Assembly: GCA_023442905.1 (NCBI GenBank)
Contig: JAEZWY010000158.1
Location: 1 to 5,830, forward strand
Direction of reading: 5' to 3'
Source: Bacillota bacterium
Lineage (GTDB): Bacteria > Bacillota > Bacilli > Lactobacillales > Aerococcaceae
Length of the DNA stretch: 5,830 nucleotides
Under the pieces are notes generated by a model. That model was not told the origin of the DNA. It saw nothing but the letters and a program-made list of their open reading frames with translations, and did no database searches. Shown one piece after another: positions 1 through 5,023 of the stretch. The number at the start of each line of letters is the position of its first letter. The first letter of the stretch is position 1. The position numbers and the translations under genes are program-made.

Positions 1-269
1 TACGTAAGATTGCGGATGAGTGGAAACAAAAAGGCTCTTCTGATATCCTTGTGCTAGCGACTTCAGTGGATGATAAAGCGAATTTATTAATCGCTGTTGG
101 TCAAGATGCTGTTATAGCGGGTGTTAAAGCAGGCGACCTAATCAAACAAGTCGCACCAAAAATAGGTGGTGGCGGTGGTGGTCGTCCAGATATGGCCCAA
201 GCCGGCGGTAAAAACCCAGCTGGAATTGAAGAAGCACTTGCGTTTGCGAAAGAAATTATTGGCAAATAA
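1..269 (+). CDS. alaS: Alanyl-tRNA synthetase, C-terminal end (partial)
   Basis: This is the last 88 codons of a gene that begins before the window; the reading frame starts at base 3 and ends at TAA 267-269. AlaS charges tRNA-Ala with alanine in the cytoplasm. The visible part is the C-Ala/DHHA1 region. It has the run DILVLATSVDDKANLLIAVG, then a six-glycine stretch leading into RPDMAQAGG (codons 55-69 of the visible part), a hallmark of the AlaS C-terminus, and a final amphipathic helix ending in EIIGK. A GTG at 51 could be taken as a start, but the frame is open to the window edge and the family motif extends upstream of it, so it is internal. No terminator is visible after the stop, so transcription may run on into ireB. 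Identification is firm; the catalytic and editing domains are outside the window. Confidence 0.95.
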   Translation, partial: RKIADEWKQKGSSDILVLATSVDDKANLLIAVGQDAVIAGVKAGDLIKQVAPKIGGGGGGRPDMAQAGGKNPAGIEEALAFAKEIIGK

Positions 270-279
270 TGACGATTTC

Positions 280-308
280 TTGTTAAAATACGGATAATTA
301 GGTAAACT
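280..308 (+). promoter_or_regulatory. Possible sigma-A promoter for ireB–ruvX
   Basis: A TTGTTA (280-285) lies 17 bases before TAAACT (303-308), each matching the sigma-A consensus at four of six positions. It sits in the 64-bp gap between the alaS stop and the ireB start, and would start transcription near 315, just ahead of the GGAGG ribosome site at 322-326. The matches are modest and the AT-rich context makes chance matches common, so read-through from alaS is an equal possibility. Confidence 0.35.
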
Positions 309-333
309 ATAGATAATATTTGGAGGTGTTCTG

Positions 334-597
334 ATGAGTAATAAAGATGAAACAGTCCTATTCAATTTTGGAGAAAACAACGAAAAGGATGTCAAGGAGA
401 CATTAGAAATCGTATATGATTCTCTTATAGAAAAAGGTTACAACCCAGTAAATCAAATCGTTGGTTATTTATTATCTGGTGATCCAGCTTATATTCCACG
501 TCATAACGAAGCGCGTAATATTATCCGTTATCATGACCGCGATGAAATTCTTGAAGAATTAATCGTGAATTACATGAAACAATCTGGTCGCGAGTAA
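334..597 (+). CDS. ireB: IreB/ReoM family regulatory phosphoprotein (UPF0297, DUF965)
   Basis: An 87-residue cytoplasmic protein of usual family length. Members are substrates of the PASTA-type Ser/Thr kinase: IreB of Enterococcus faecalis modulates cephalosporin resistance, and ReoM of Listeria controls ClpCP-dependent breakdown of MurA and so peptidoglycan precursor synthesis. The sequence shows the conserved core KGYNPVNQIVGYLLSGDPAY (residues 34-53) followed by IPRHNEARN, and a C-terminal helix with RDEILEELI. The N-terminus MSNKDETVLFNFG keeps Thr7, the site known to matter in ReoM, but has Lys at position 4, where E. faecalis IreB carries a second phosphorylated Thr. The ATG has a good ribosome site (GGAGG 322-326, seven bases upstream). 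Its TAA overlaps the ruvX start by one base, so the two are probably translationally coupled. Confidence 0.95.
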   Translation: MSNKDETVLFNFGENNEKDVKETLEIVYDSLIEKGYNPVNQIVGYLLSGDPAYIPRHNEARNIIRYHDRDEILEELIVNYMKQSGRE

Positions 598-1016
598 TGC
601 GATACATGGGATTAGATGTGGGGTCTAAAACAGTCGGCGTGGCTGTTTCTGATCCATTCGGATGGACTGCCCAAGGGGTGGAGATTATTCCAATCGATGA
701 AGAATTAGAAGAATTCGGTTTGGACCGACTTGGCGAGTTGATTGCTGAGTATAAGGTAGAAGCGTTAGTTCTCGGTTTACCCAAGAATATGAACAATTGT
801 ATCGGTCCACGCGCTGAAGCATCACAAAAATACGGCCAACTTGTGATAGACCGGTTTGATTTACCAGTCTTTTATCAGGATGAGCGGTTAACAACTGTTC
901 AAGCAGAACGGATGTTAATTGCCAACGATGTCAGTCGTAAGAAGCGTAAGAAAGTGATTGATAAATTAGCCGCCGTATTGATTCTGCAGAATTATTTAGA
1001 TGCCCACCCATCATAG
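597..1016 (+). CDS. ruvX: RuvX/YqgF family nuclease (putative pre-16S rRNA nuclease / Holliday junction resolvase-like)
   Basis: A 139-residue protein with the RNase H-like YqgF fold, at the usual family length. E. coli YqgF takes part in 16S rRNA 5'-end maturation; the older name Holliday junction resolvase rests on fold similarity. Visible motifs are the first strand MGLDVGSKTVGVAVSD with acidic Asp7, LGLPKNMN...GPRAEAS at residues 60-76, YQDERLTTVQAE at 93-104 with Glu96, and IDKLAAVLILQNYLD at 121-135 with Asp122. These supply the expected three acidic residues. The ATG at 597 shares its A with the ireB TAA (TAATG) and has no clear ribosome site, so it probably relies on coupling. An ATG at residue 4 is possible but would cut into the first strand. 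The stop TAG at 1014 is followed directly by a second in-frame TAG. Confidence 0.95.
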   Translation: MRYMGLDVGSKTVGVAVSDPFGWTAQGVEIIPIDEELEEFGLDRLGELIAEYKVEALVLGLPKNMNNCIGPRAEASQKYGQLVIDRFDLPVFYQDERLTTVQAERMLIANDVSRKKRKKVIDKLAAVLILQNYLDAHPS

Positions 1017-1026
1017 TAGGTGTGCG

Positions 1027-1122
1027 GAAAGTCATTTAGAATTGACGCGCTGGACCTAAGGACGAACAATTATTGTTAAGTAATTGGAGCATTTTGGGAA
1101 GCGTCGGATAATTCTGACTTTT
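1027..1122. other. Extended imperfect inverted repeat (candidate structured RNA element)
   Basis: The gap 1017-1203 holds no supportable gene but contains a rod-like fold. 1027-1033 (GAAAGTC) pairs with 1116-1122 (GACTTTT). After a 4-base bulge (1034-1037), AGAATT 1038-1043 pairs with AATTCT 1110-1115. After a bulge on the other side (1106-1109), GACGC 1044-1048 pairs with GCGTC 1101-1105. That is 17 Watson-Crick pairs plus one G-U. Further in, CCTAAG 1055-1060 can pair imperfectly with TTTTGG 1092-1097, and AACAA/TTGTT (1065-1069/1073-1077) forms a tip hairpin with a 3-base loop. No U-tract follows, so it is not an intrinsic terminator. It could be an RNase processing site, a leader structure for the downstream gene, a small RNA or a decayed mobile repeat. 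I do not recognise it as a known RNA family. Confidence 0.45.
1084..1112 (+). promoter_or_regulatory. Weak candidate promoter for the DUF1292 gene
   Basis: GATAAT (1107-1112) matches the -10 consensus at five of six bases and lies 17 bases after TTGGAG (1084-1089), a poor -35 with three matches. It overlaps the 3' arm of the inverted repeat at 1027-1122. If used, transcription would begin near 1119 and give a leader of about 85 bases before the ATG at 1204, containing small hairpins at 1125-1140 (AGCC/GGCT) and 1158-1174. Read-through from ruvX is an alternative. Confidence 0.25.
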
Positions 1123-1190
1123 AAAGCCGATATGATGGCTATTGATAGATATTGATTGAGTCCGTTACAGGCTCAACACACGAGAGAAAA

Positions 1191-1195
1191 AGGAG
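1191..1195 (+). promoter_or_regulatory. Ribosome binding site fixing the DUF1292 start
   Basis: AGGAG lies eight bases before the ATG at 1204. The same frame is open back to a TTG at 1156, but that codon has no ribosome site and would add 16 residues with no family resemblance, so the ATG is the start. Confidence 0.8.
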
Positions 1196-1203
1196 ATTTA
1201 CAA

Positions 1204-1503
1204 ATGACTGAACATCATGAACACGACCACGAAGGTCACGACCACATTACAATTGTTGACGAGGAAGGTAACGAGCAATTATTCGAAATTCTATTTACAT
1301 TCGATTCAGAAGATTTCGGTAAATCATATGTTATTGTCTACCCAGCAGGCGTATCTGACGAAGAGGGCGTAGAATTACAAGCTTTCTCTTACGTTGAAAG
1401 TGAAGACGGCTTTGAAGGTCAATTAAATCCTATTGAAACAGAAGAAGAATGGGATATGGTAGAAGAAGTATTAGCGACTTTTATCGAAGACGAAGATTTA
1501 TAA
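1204..1503 (+). CDS. yrzB: DUF1292 / UPF0473 family protein (YrzB-like)
   Basis: A 99-residue, strongly acidic protein of the DUF1292 family, whose biochemical role is not established. The family pattern is visible: ITIVDEEGNEQLFEILFTFD (residues 15-34), then YVIVYPAG (42-49), an acidic stretch leading to LQAFSYVE (59-66), and a C-terminal segment ending EEEWDMVEEVLATFIEDEDL. The first 14 residues hold six histidines in HHEHDHEGHDH, ahead of the domain; this could bind metal, though that is inference only. Family members in Bacillota usually sit between ruvX and mltG, and the upstream half of that order is kept here. It lies 187 bp after ruvX, further than the tight packing seen upstream, and is followed by a strong terminator at 1538-1568, so it is the last gene of its transcript. 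Confidence 0.92.
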   Translation: MTEHHEHDHEGHDHITIVDEEGNEQLFEILFTFDSEDFGKSYVIVYPAGVSDEEGVELQAFSYVESEDGFEGQLNPIETEEEWDMVEEVLATFIEDEDL

Positions 1504-1537
1504 TCTGTTGCTTTAAGTAAATGTCAATAAAAGAGAG

Positions 1538-1568
1538 AAAGCATCCAATTGATTTTGGGTGCTTTTTT
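1538..1568 (+). terminator. Intrinsic terminator after the DUF1292 gene
   Basis: An 11-bp stem, AAAGCATCCAA (1538-1548) against TTGGGTGCTTT (1555-1565) with one G-U pair, encloses a 6-base loop and runs into six Ts (1563-1568). It ends the ruvX/DUF1292 transcript and separates it from the Rrf2–YhgE unit. Confidence 0.92.
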
Positions 1569-1614
1569 CATGGAAAAAACTAAATAAATAATTGATGATA
1601 AGAGTGGAAAATAC

Positions 1615-1643
1615 TTGTAAATGAAATCATCAAGAGATAGAAT
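1615..1643 (+). promoter_or_regulatory. Probable sigma-A promoter for the Rrf2–YhgE unit
   Basis: TTGTAA (1615-1620, four of six matches) and TAGAAT (1638-1643, five of six) are separated by the ideal 17 bases. It lies after the terminator at 1538-1568 and before the ribosome site GGAGGG at 1673-1678. Transcription would start near 1650. A second, weaker pairing starts at TTGATG 1592-1597 with TGTAAA at 1616-1621. Confidence 0.55.
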
Positions 1644-1664
1644 GTATCCATAGATAAATTTCAT
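1621..1664. promoter_or_regulatory. Inverted repeats over the promoter, candidate Rrf2 operator
   Basis: ATGAAAT (1621-1627) is mirrored by ATTTCAT (1658-1664), and the arms extend with ATC 1629-1631 against GAT 1653-1655. Inside lies a shorter dyad, GATA-gaatg-TATC (1636-1648), covering the -10 box. Dimeric Rrf2 regulators bind AT-rich dyads and often repress their own promoter, so this is a reasonable operator candidate. No specific Rrf2 consensus was matched, and AT-rich DNA yields such dyads by chance. Confidence 0.35.
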
Positions 1665-1684
1665 CCACGAATGGAGGGTATTCA

Positions 1685-2164
1685 ATGAAGATGAAAAGTG
1701 GGGTTGAACAAGCCCTTTGTATAATGATTATGCTGGCAACCCAGGCCGATCACCGTCCCATAAAAAGCACAATTTTAAGTCGGCGTCTTGAGGTGTCTGA
1801 TTCATACCTGAAAAAAATCATGCGTACTTTGGTGGTTTCAGGTTTGGTGCATTCTATAGCTGGTAAGGATGGCGGTTTTGTATTAAAGAAATCACCTAAA
1901 GATATGACGATGTTACATATTTATGAAGCGATTGAGGGCAAAGAAAGTTTTGTTCGACCAACAAATTTAGCAGAAAAAGTATTTTTACATGCTGATAAGA
2001 TTAAGAATAAAAAACGCGAAGTATTAGATGTATTTTCTGATGCTGAGCAATTATTTAAACAACGATTACAAAAATATACACTTGAATCATTATTAATGGC
2101 AGGCACTAATGAAGTGAATGTTATAGATTGGGAATTAATTGTTACTTCTAACGAAAAAGAATAA
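1685..2164 (+). CDS. Rrf2-family winged-helix transcriptional regulator
   Basis: A 159-residue DNA-binding protein of usual Rrf2 length. The N-terminal winged helix is clear: MKSGVEQALCIMIMLATQ (helix 1), IKSTILSRRLEVSDSYLKKI (residues 26-45, helix-turn-helix with the typical SxSYLxKIM), RTLVVSGLVHSIAGKDGGFVL (47-67, recognition helix end and wing with the family GGF/GGY), then SPKDMTMLHIYEAIEG (70-85). The only cysteine is Cys12, so the three-cysteine Fe-S cluster loop of IscR/NsrR-type members is absent; a cluster-free, CymR-like mode is more likely and the signal is unknown. The ATG at 1685 is six bases after GGAGGG; Met3 at 1691 is an alternative start with worse spacing. The YhgE gene begins 18 bases after its stop in the same orientation, making that protein its probable target, with likely autoregulation through dyads at 1621-1664. 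Confidence 0.9.
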   Translation: MKMKSGVEQALCIMIMLATQADHRPIKSTILSRRLEVSDSYLKKIMRTLVVSGLVHSIAGKDGGFVLKKSPKDMTMLHIYEAIEGKESFVRPTNLAEKVFLHADKIKNKKREVLDVFSDAEQLFKQRLQKYTLESLLMAGTNEVNVIDWELIVTSNEKE

Positions 2165-2182
2165 GAATGGACGTGTGCTACT

Positions 2183-4798
2183 TTGATTAAGCAAGAATGG
2201 CAATCAATATTTACAAAGAAAAAAATGATCATTATTTTACTAGGGATAGCTTTTATTCCTTCGTTATACACAGTAATTTTTTTGAGTTCTATGTGGGATC
2301 CATATGGAAAACTTGCGAATTTACCAGTAGCCGTTGTGAATGAAGACAAGGCAGTTCAATATAATGATGAAAACTTAGCAATAGGGGATAATTTAGTGGA
2401 TGAGTTGGAAAATTCAGATGAAATGGATTTTGAATTTGTGTCAAAATCAGATGCTGAGGCTGGATTAAAAGATGGTGATTACTATATGGTCATCACCATT
2501 CCCGAAAATTTCTCAGAAAACGCCACGAGCTTACTTGAAGATGAACCCAAACAAATGACCTTAAATTATGAAACCAGCGCGGGACATTCTTATATTGCCT
2601 CCAAGCTAACCTCTTCTGCAGCTAATACGATTAAGGATTCGGTATCTAGCGAAGTGACTAAAATATACGCGGAAACAATTTTTGCACAATTACAAACTGT
2701 GGCAGATAAAATGCAAGATGCTGCGGATGGTGGTAGTCAAATTAAAGACGGTGTAGAAGAAGCTGCAGATGGAAATGCTACAATAACAGAAAATTTAAAC
2801 ACTTTAGCATCATCAAGTCTAATTTTTGCTGATGGGGCAGATAGCTTAGATGTTGGTTTAAACACATATATTGATGGTGTCAGTCAAGTAAACGAAGGTG
2901 CTACGGCTTTAAACGAAGGTACCAGTCAATTAACAGATAGTATGCCTGCCTTGACATCGGGCGTAAGTCAATTGACTAGCGGTGCAGGCGATTTAGCTGA
3001 TGGTAGTGCTACTCTAAGTGCTGGGTTAACTACTTTGTCTGATAATACAGTGACATTAGCAGATGGCGCTAATAGTTTGAACGATGGCATGGTGCAATTA
3101 GCTGAAGGGAGTCAGGCTTTAACAGATGGCTTATCACAATTAAATGCGAGTCTAACCAGCGAAGAACAGGCTGCGAAAATAACAGTTTTACAAACCGGAT
3201 TAGATCAAATGAAATCAGGTTTAGATAATTTAGATAGTAGTTTACAGAATTCAAGTTTAGCTGGAGACTTATCAGATGTTACTGGTCAATTAGAGACATT
3301 ATCGACTGCAATGGCAGATGTGCAAACACAATTGACCAGTATTGTAGCAGTTAGTGACCCAACTAGTAATACAGAAGCTGTTTTAACAGCAATTGAAGCA
3401 AGTGGGGCCGCATTAACGTCTGAACAAGAGGCTGCAGTTAGTACGGCTGTTGCAAACCAATTTACGACAGTGGCCACTACTCAAGCGGGCTCAGTTCAAA
3501 CGATTTCTACTGATTTATCGTCTCTATCTAGTTTGCAAGACGTTGATGTCACGGCAATTGGTAGCCAGATTGCTAATTTACAAGCAAGTGTTCATCAATT
3601 AACTGAAGGGTATGATGCTTTATATGATGGTACCAATACCTTAATTGATGGCGTTAACCAAGTGGCATCTAGTAGCGATACCTTATTAGCGGGCGCACAG
3701 ACACTGGATGCTGGAATAGATCAAGCACAAAGTGGTGCTACTGCATTAGCTTCAGGTATGAGTCAACTGAATGACGGTACCCAAGAATTGAATGCGGGTG
3801 GTTTATCACTAACAGATGGTTCTAATCAATTGAGTGAAGGTCTAAATACATTGAATAGCCAAACAGGCACTTTGGCTGATGGCGCCGTTCAATTGCAAGC
3901 AGGTACACAAGCCTTGGCAGATGGTACTGGCCAACTAGTTGCTAATAGTGGTCAATTAACTGATGGTACTAGCCAACTTGCAGATGGTGCAGGGCAAATT
4001 GCAGATGGGGCAGATCAATTGGCGAATGGTTCACAAACATTAGGTGACGGCCTAGGCACAATCGCTGATGGTACATCTGAATTAAGTACACAGTTAGCGA
4101 ATGGTAGTCAAACGCTGAACGAAGTTGATGCAACTGACAATACGTATGACATGATGGCAGAACCAGTCGACACTAATCAAACTGAAACCGCACCAATTCC
4201 AAATAATGGTACAGGGATGGCGCCATATATGATGTCTGTTGCTTTATTCATCGGTGCAATTACCTTAAATCTAATGTTCGATAGTTATACACCTAAAGGT
4301 CGTCCTAAAAATGGCATCAGCTGGTGGGCAAGTAAATTCTCTGTGTTGGCAGTGGTTGGTATTTTACAATCCTTGATTATGGTATTTCTATTACATACAG
4401 TGAATGGTTTAGAAACATTTTCTATGAGTAAAACATTACTCGTAACGATAATAACAGCCTTAACTTCAATTTCGATTGTCATGTTATTTAATTTATTGTT
4501 TGATAAAATTGGCTCTTTCATAATGTTAATTTTCTTGATTTTACAACTGTCAGGTTCAGGTGGTACCTATCCAATTCAATTGTCAAATCCATTCTTTGAA
4601 GCGATCCATCCCTACCTACCAATTACTTATTCTGTAGATGCCTACAGACAATTATTCGGTATCGGTGGTAGCATACGCACTGATGTATTTGTTTTAACGT
4701 CAATTCTGATTGTGTTCACGCTTTTAATCATTCTCTTCTACACTATAAAGTACAAGAAATTGAAAGCAAATGACTTTAAGACGCAAGCAGCAGTGTAG
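2183..4798 (+). CDS. yhgE: YhgE/Pip family membrane protein with xxxLxxG repeats
   Basis: An 871-residue polytopic protein of the YhgE/Pip family, related to the lactococcal phage infection protein Pip and more distantly to the EsaA/YueB proteins of type VIIb secretion. The cellular role is unsettled; membrane anchoring with a long extracellular stalk is clear. Order: short basic N-terminus, membrane helix 1 (about 14-36), extracellular N-terminal domain with LPVAVVNEDKA (47-57) and YYMVITIPENFS (100-111), repeats at 183-323, a non-repeat segment (about 326-468), repeats at 476-630, a linker, then five predicted membrane helices (about 680-699, 717-738, 750-773, 776-793, 834-855). The motif SGSGGTYPIQL...AIHPYLPITYSVDAYR (790-822) is typical of the family C-terminus. 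I saw no cysteine. The start is TTG at 2183: no ATG or GTG lies in frame after the preceding stop, and MIKQEWQSIF fits the usual family start. No clear ribosome site is present, suggesting coupling to the Rrf2 gene. Confidence 0.93.
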   Translation: MIKQEWQSIFTKKKMIIILLGIAFIPSLYTVIFLSSMWDPYGKLANLPVAVVNEDKAVQYNDENLAIGDNLVDELENSDEMDFEFVSKSDAEAGLKDGDYYMVITIPENFSENATSLLEDEPKQMTLNYETSAGHSYIASKLTSSAANTIKDSVSSEVTKIYAETIFAQLQTVADKMQDAADGGSQIKDGVEEAADGNATITENLNTLASSSLIFADGADSLDVGLNTYIDGVSQVNEGATALNEGTSQLTDSMPALTSGVSQLTSGAGDLADGSATLSAGLTTLSDNTVTLADGANSLNDGMVQLAEGSQALTDGLSQLNASLTSEEQAAKITVLQTGLDQMKSGLDNLDSSLQNSSLAGDLSDVTGQLETLSTAMADVQTQLTSIVAVSDPTSNTEAVLTAIEASGAALTSEQEAAVSTAVANQFTTVATTQAGSVQTISTDLSSLSSLQDVDVTAIGSQIANLQASVHQLTEGYDALYDGTNTLIDGVNQVASSSDTLLAGAQTLDAGIDQAQSGATALASGMSQLNDGTQELNAGGLSLTDGSNQLSEGLNTLNSQTGTLADGAVQLQAGTQALADGTGQLVANSGQLTDGTSQLADGAGQIADGADQLANGSQTLGDGLGTIADGTSELSTQLANGSQTLNEVDATDNTYDMMAEPVDTNQTETAPIPNNGTGMAPYMMSVALFIGAITLNLMFDSYTPKGRPKNGISWWASKFSVLAVVGILQSLIMVFLLHTVNGLETFSMSKTLLVTIITALTSISIVMLFNLLFDKIGSFIMLIFLILQLSGSGGTYPIQLSNPFFEAIHPYLPITYSVDAYRQLFGIGGSIRTDVFVLTSILIVFTLLIILFYTIKYKKLKANDFKTQAAV
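2729..3151 (+). repeat. 7-residue (21-bp) repeat block 1 in yhgE
   Basis: Residues 183-323 follow a strict 7-residue period of the form xxxLxdG. Of the 20 register positions from 183 to 316, 16 are glycine, the exceptions being 204, 211, 253 and 288 (Asn or Ser). Leu or Ile usually sits three residues before the glycine and Asp, Glu or Ser just before it. In DNA this gives a degenerate 21-bp period with frequent GATGG. It is probably a long extracellular helical stalk. Confidence 0.85.
3608..4072 (+). repeat. 7-residue (21-bp) repeat block 2 in yhgE
   Basis: Residues 476-630 keep a 7-residue register for 23 consecutive positions with no insertion or deletion; 20 are glycine, the others being Ser497, Gln560 and Asn588. 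The units are more alike here (LADGTGQL, LTDGTSQL, LADGAGQI, IADGADQL), which suggests more recent duplication than in block 1. The block is out of register with block 1 by one residue. Confidence 0.88.
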
Positions 4799-4810
4799 TG
4801 CAATTTTGTT

Positions 4811-4850
4811 AAAAACACGGTTAGGGGAATGTTACCTTACCGTGTTTTTT
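4811..4850 (+). terminator. Intrinsic terminator after yhgE
   Basis: AAAAACACGGT (4811-4821) pairs perfectly with ACCGTGTTTTT (4839-4849). Beyond one T-T mismatch, AGG (4823-4825) pairs with CCT (4835-4837), leaving a 9-base loop. The 3' arm ends in six Ts (4845-4850). It begins 12 bases after the yhgE stop and closes the Rrf2–YhgE unit. The A-rich 5' arm would allow action in both directions, though no convergent gene lies nearby. Confidence 0.93.
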
Positions 4851-4862
4851 GATGTGGATTCA

Positions 4863-4917
4863 ATTGCAGTCGGATTTCACATCCTGTCTGACCGCCCGCG
4901 CTCACATCCTGTGCAAT
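4863..4917. repeat. Small GC-rich intergenic element with 11-bp direct repeats
   Basis: TCACATCCTGT occurs twice without mismatch (4877-4887 and 4902-4912, 25 bases apart). The pair is enclosed by inverted ends ATTGCA (4863-4868) and TGCAAT (4912-4917), and a small hairpin GGAT/ATCC (4872-4875/4881-4884) lies inside. The core between the copies (ACCGCCCGCGC) is much richer in GC than its surroundings. It lies between the yhgE terminator and the mltG promoter and contains no gene. It may be a copy of a dispersed intergenic repeat or a regulator binding site; a single copy in view cannot decide. Confidence 0.4.
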
Positions 4918-4961
4918 ATTACAGTTTTTTTACGTTTGTTTGTATTTATCTAACATTTATA

Positions 4962-4988
4962 TTGAAAAATGGCCCTTTCATGTATAAT
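4962..4988 (+). promoter_or_regulatory. Promoter of mltG
   Basis: A perfect -10 box TATAAT (4983-4988) is preceded by TTGAAA (4962-4967, five of six matches) with a short 15-base spacer. Transcription would begin near 4995, about 30 bases before the mltG ATG, leaving just enough room for GAGGAG (5011-5016). T-rich DNA upstream (4925-4960) could act as an UP-like element. Confidence 0.7.
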
Positions 4989-5023
4989 GGGAGTAATGAT
5001 TTTACTAGAAGAGGAGTCGCTAT

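Noticed and set aside
1027..1122. Inverted repeat at 1027-1122 as an intrinsic terminator or a named riboswitch
   Set aside because: No run of Ts follows beyond four bases, the loop region is long, and I could not match it to any riboswitch consensus, so it is reported only as an unexplained structure.
1156..1203. Longer DUF1292 protein starting at TTG 1156
   Set aside because: No ribosome site precedes it, and AGGAG is correctly spaced for the ATG at 1204, where the usual His/acid-rich family N-terminus begins.
1921..2349. A 142-codon minus-strand open frame
   Set aside because: It lies opposite the Rrf2 gene and the start of yhgE, both with clear family motifs. Its translation has no recognisable motif, so it is an antisense shadow.
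3608..4072. Regular 21-bp repeats as a CRISPR array
   Set aside because: The repeats are degenerate, contiguous, without spacers, and encode an intact protein repeat in a continuous frame.
2729..4072. DG-rich repeats of YhgE as RTX-type calcium-binding repeats
   Set aside because: RTX uses a 9-residue GGxGxDxxx pattern. Here the period is 7 with single glycines and a Leu three residues before, which is the xxxLxxG type.
1685..4798. Rrf2–YhgE pair as a type VIIb secretion or phage-defence island
   Set aside because: YhgE is related to EsaA/YueB and Pip, but no EsxA, EssC, EssB or defence gene is in the window, so only the family relation can be stated.
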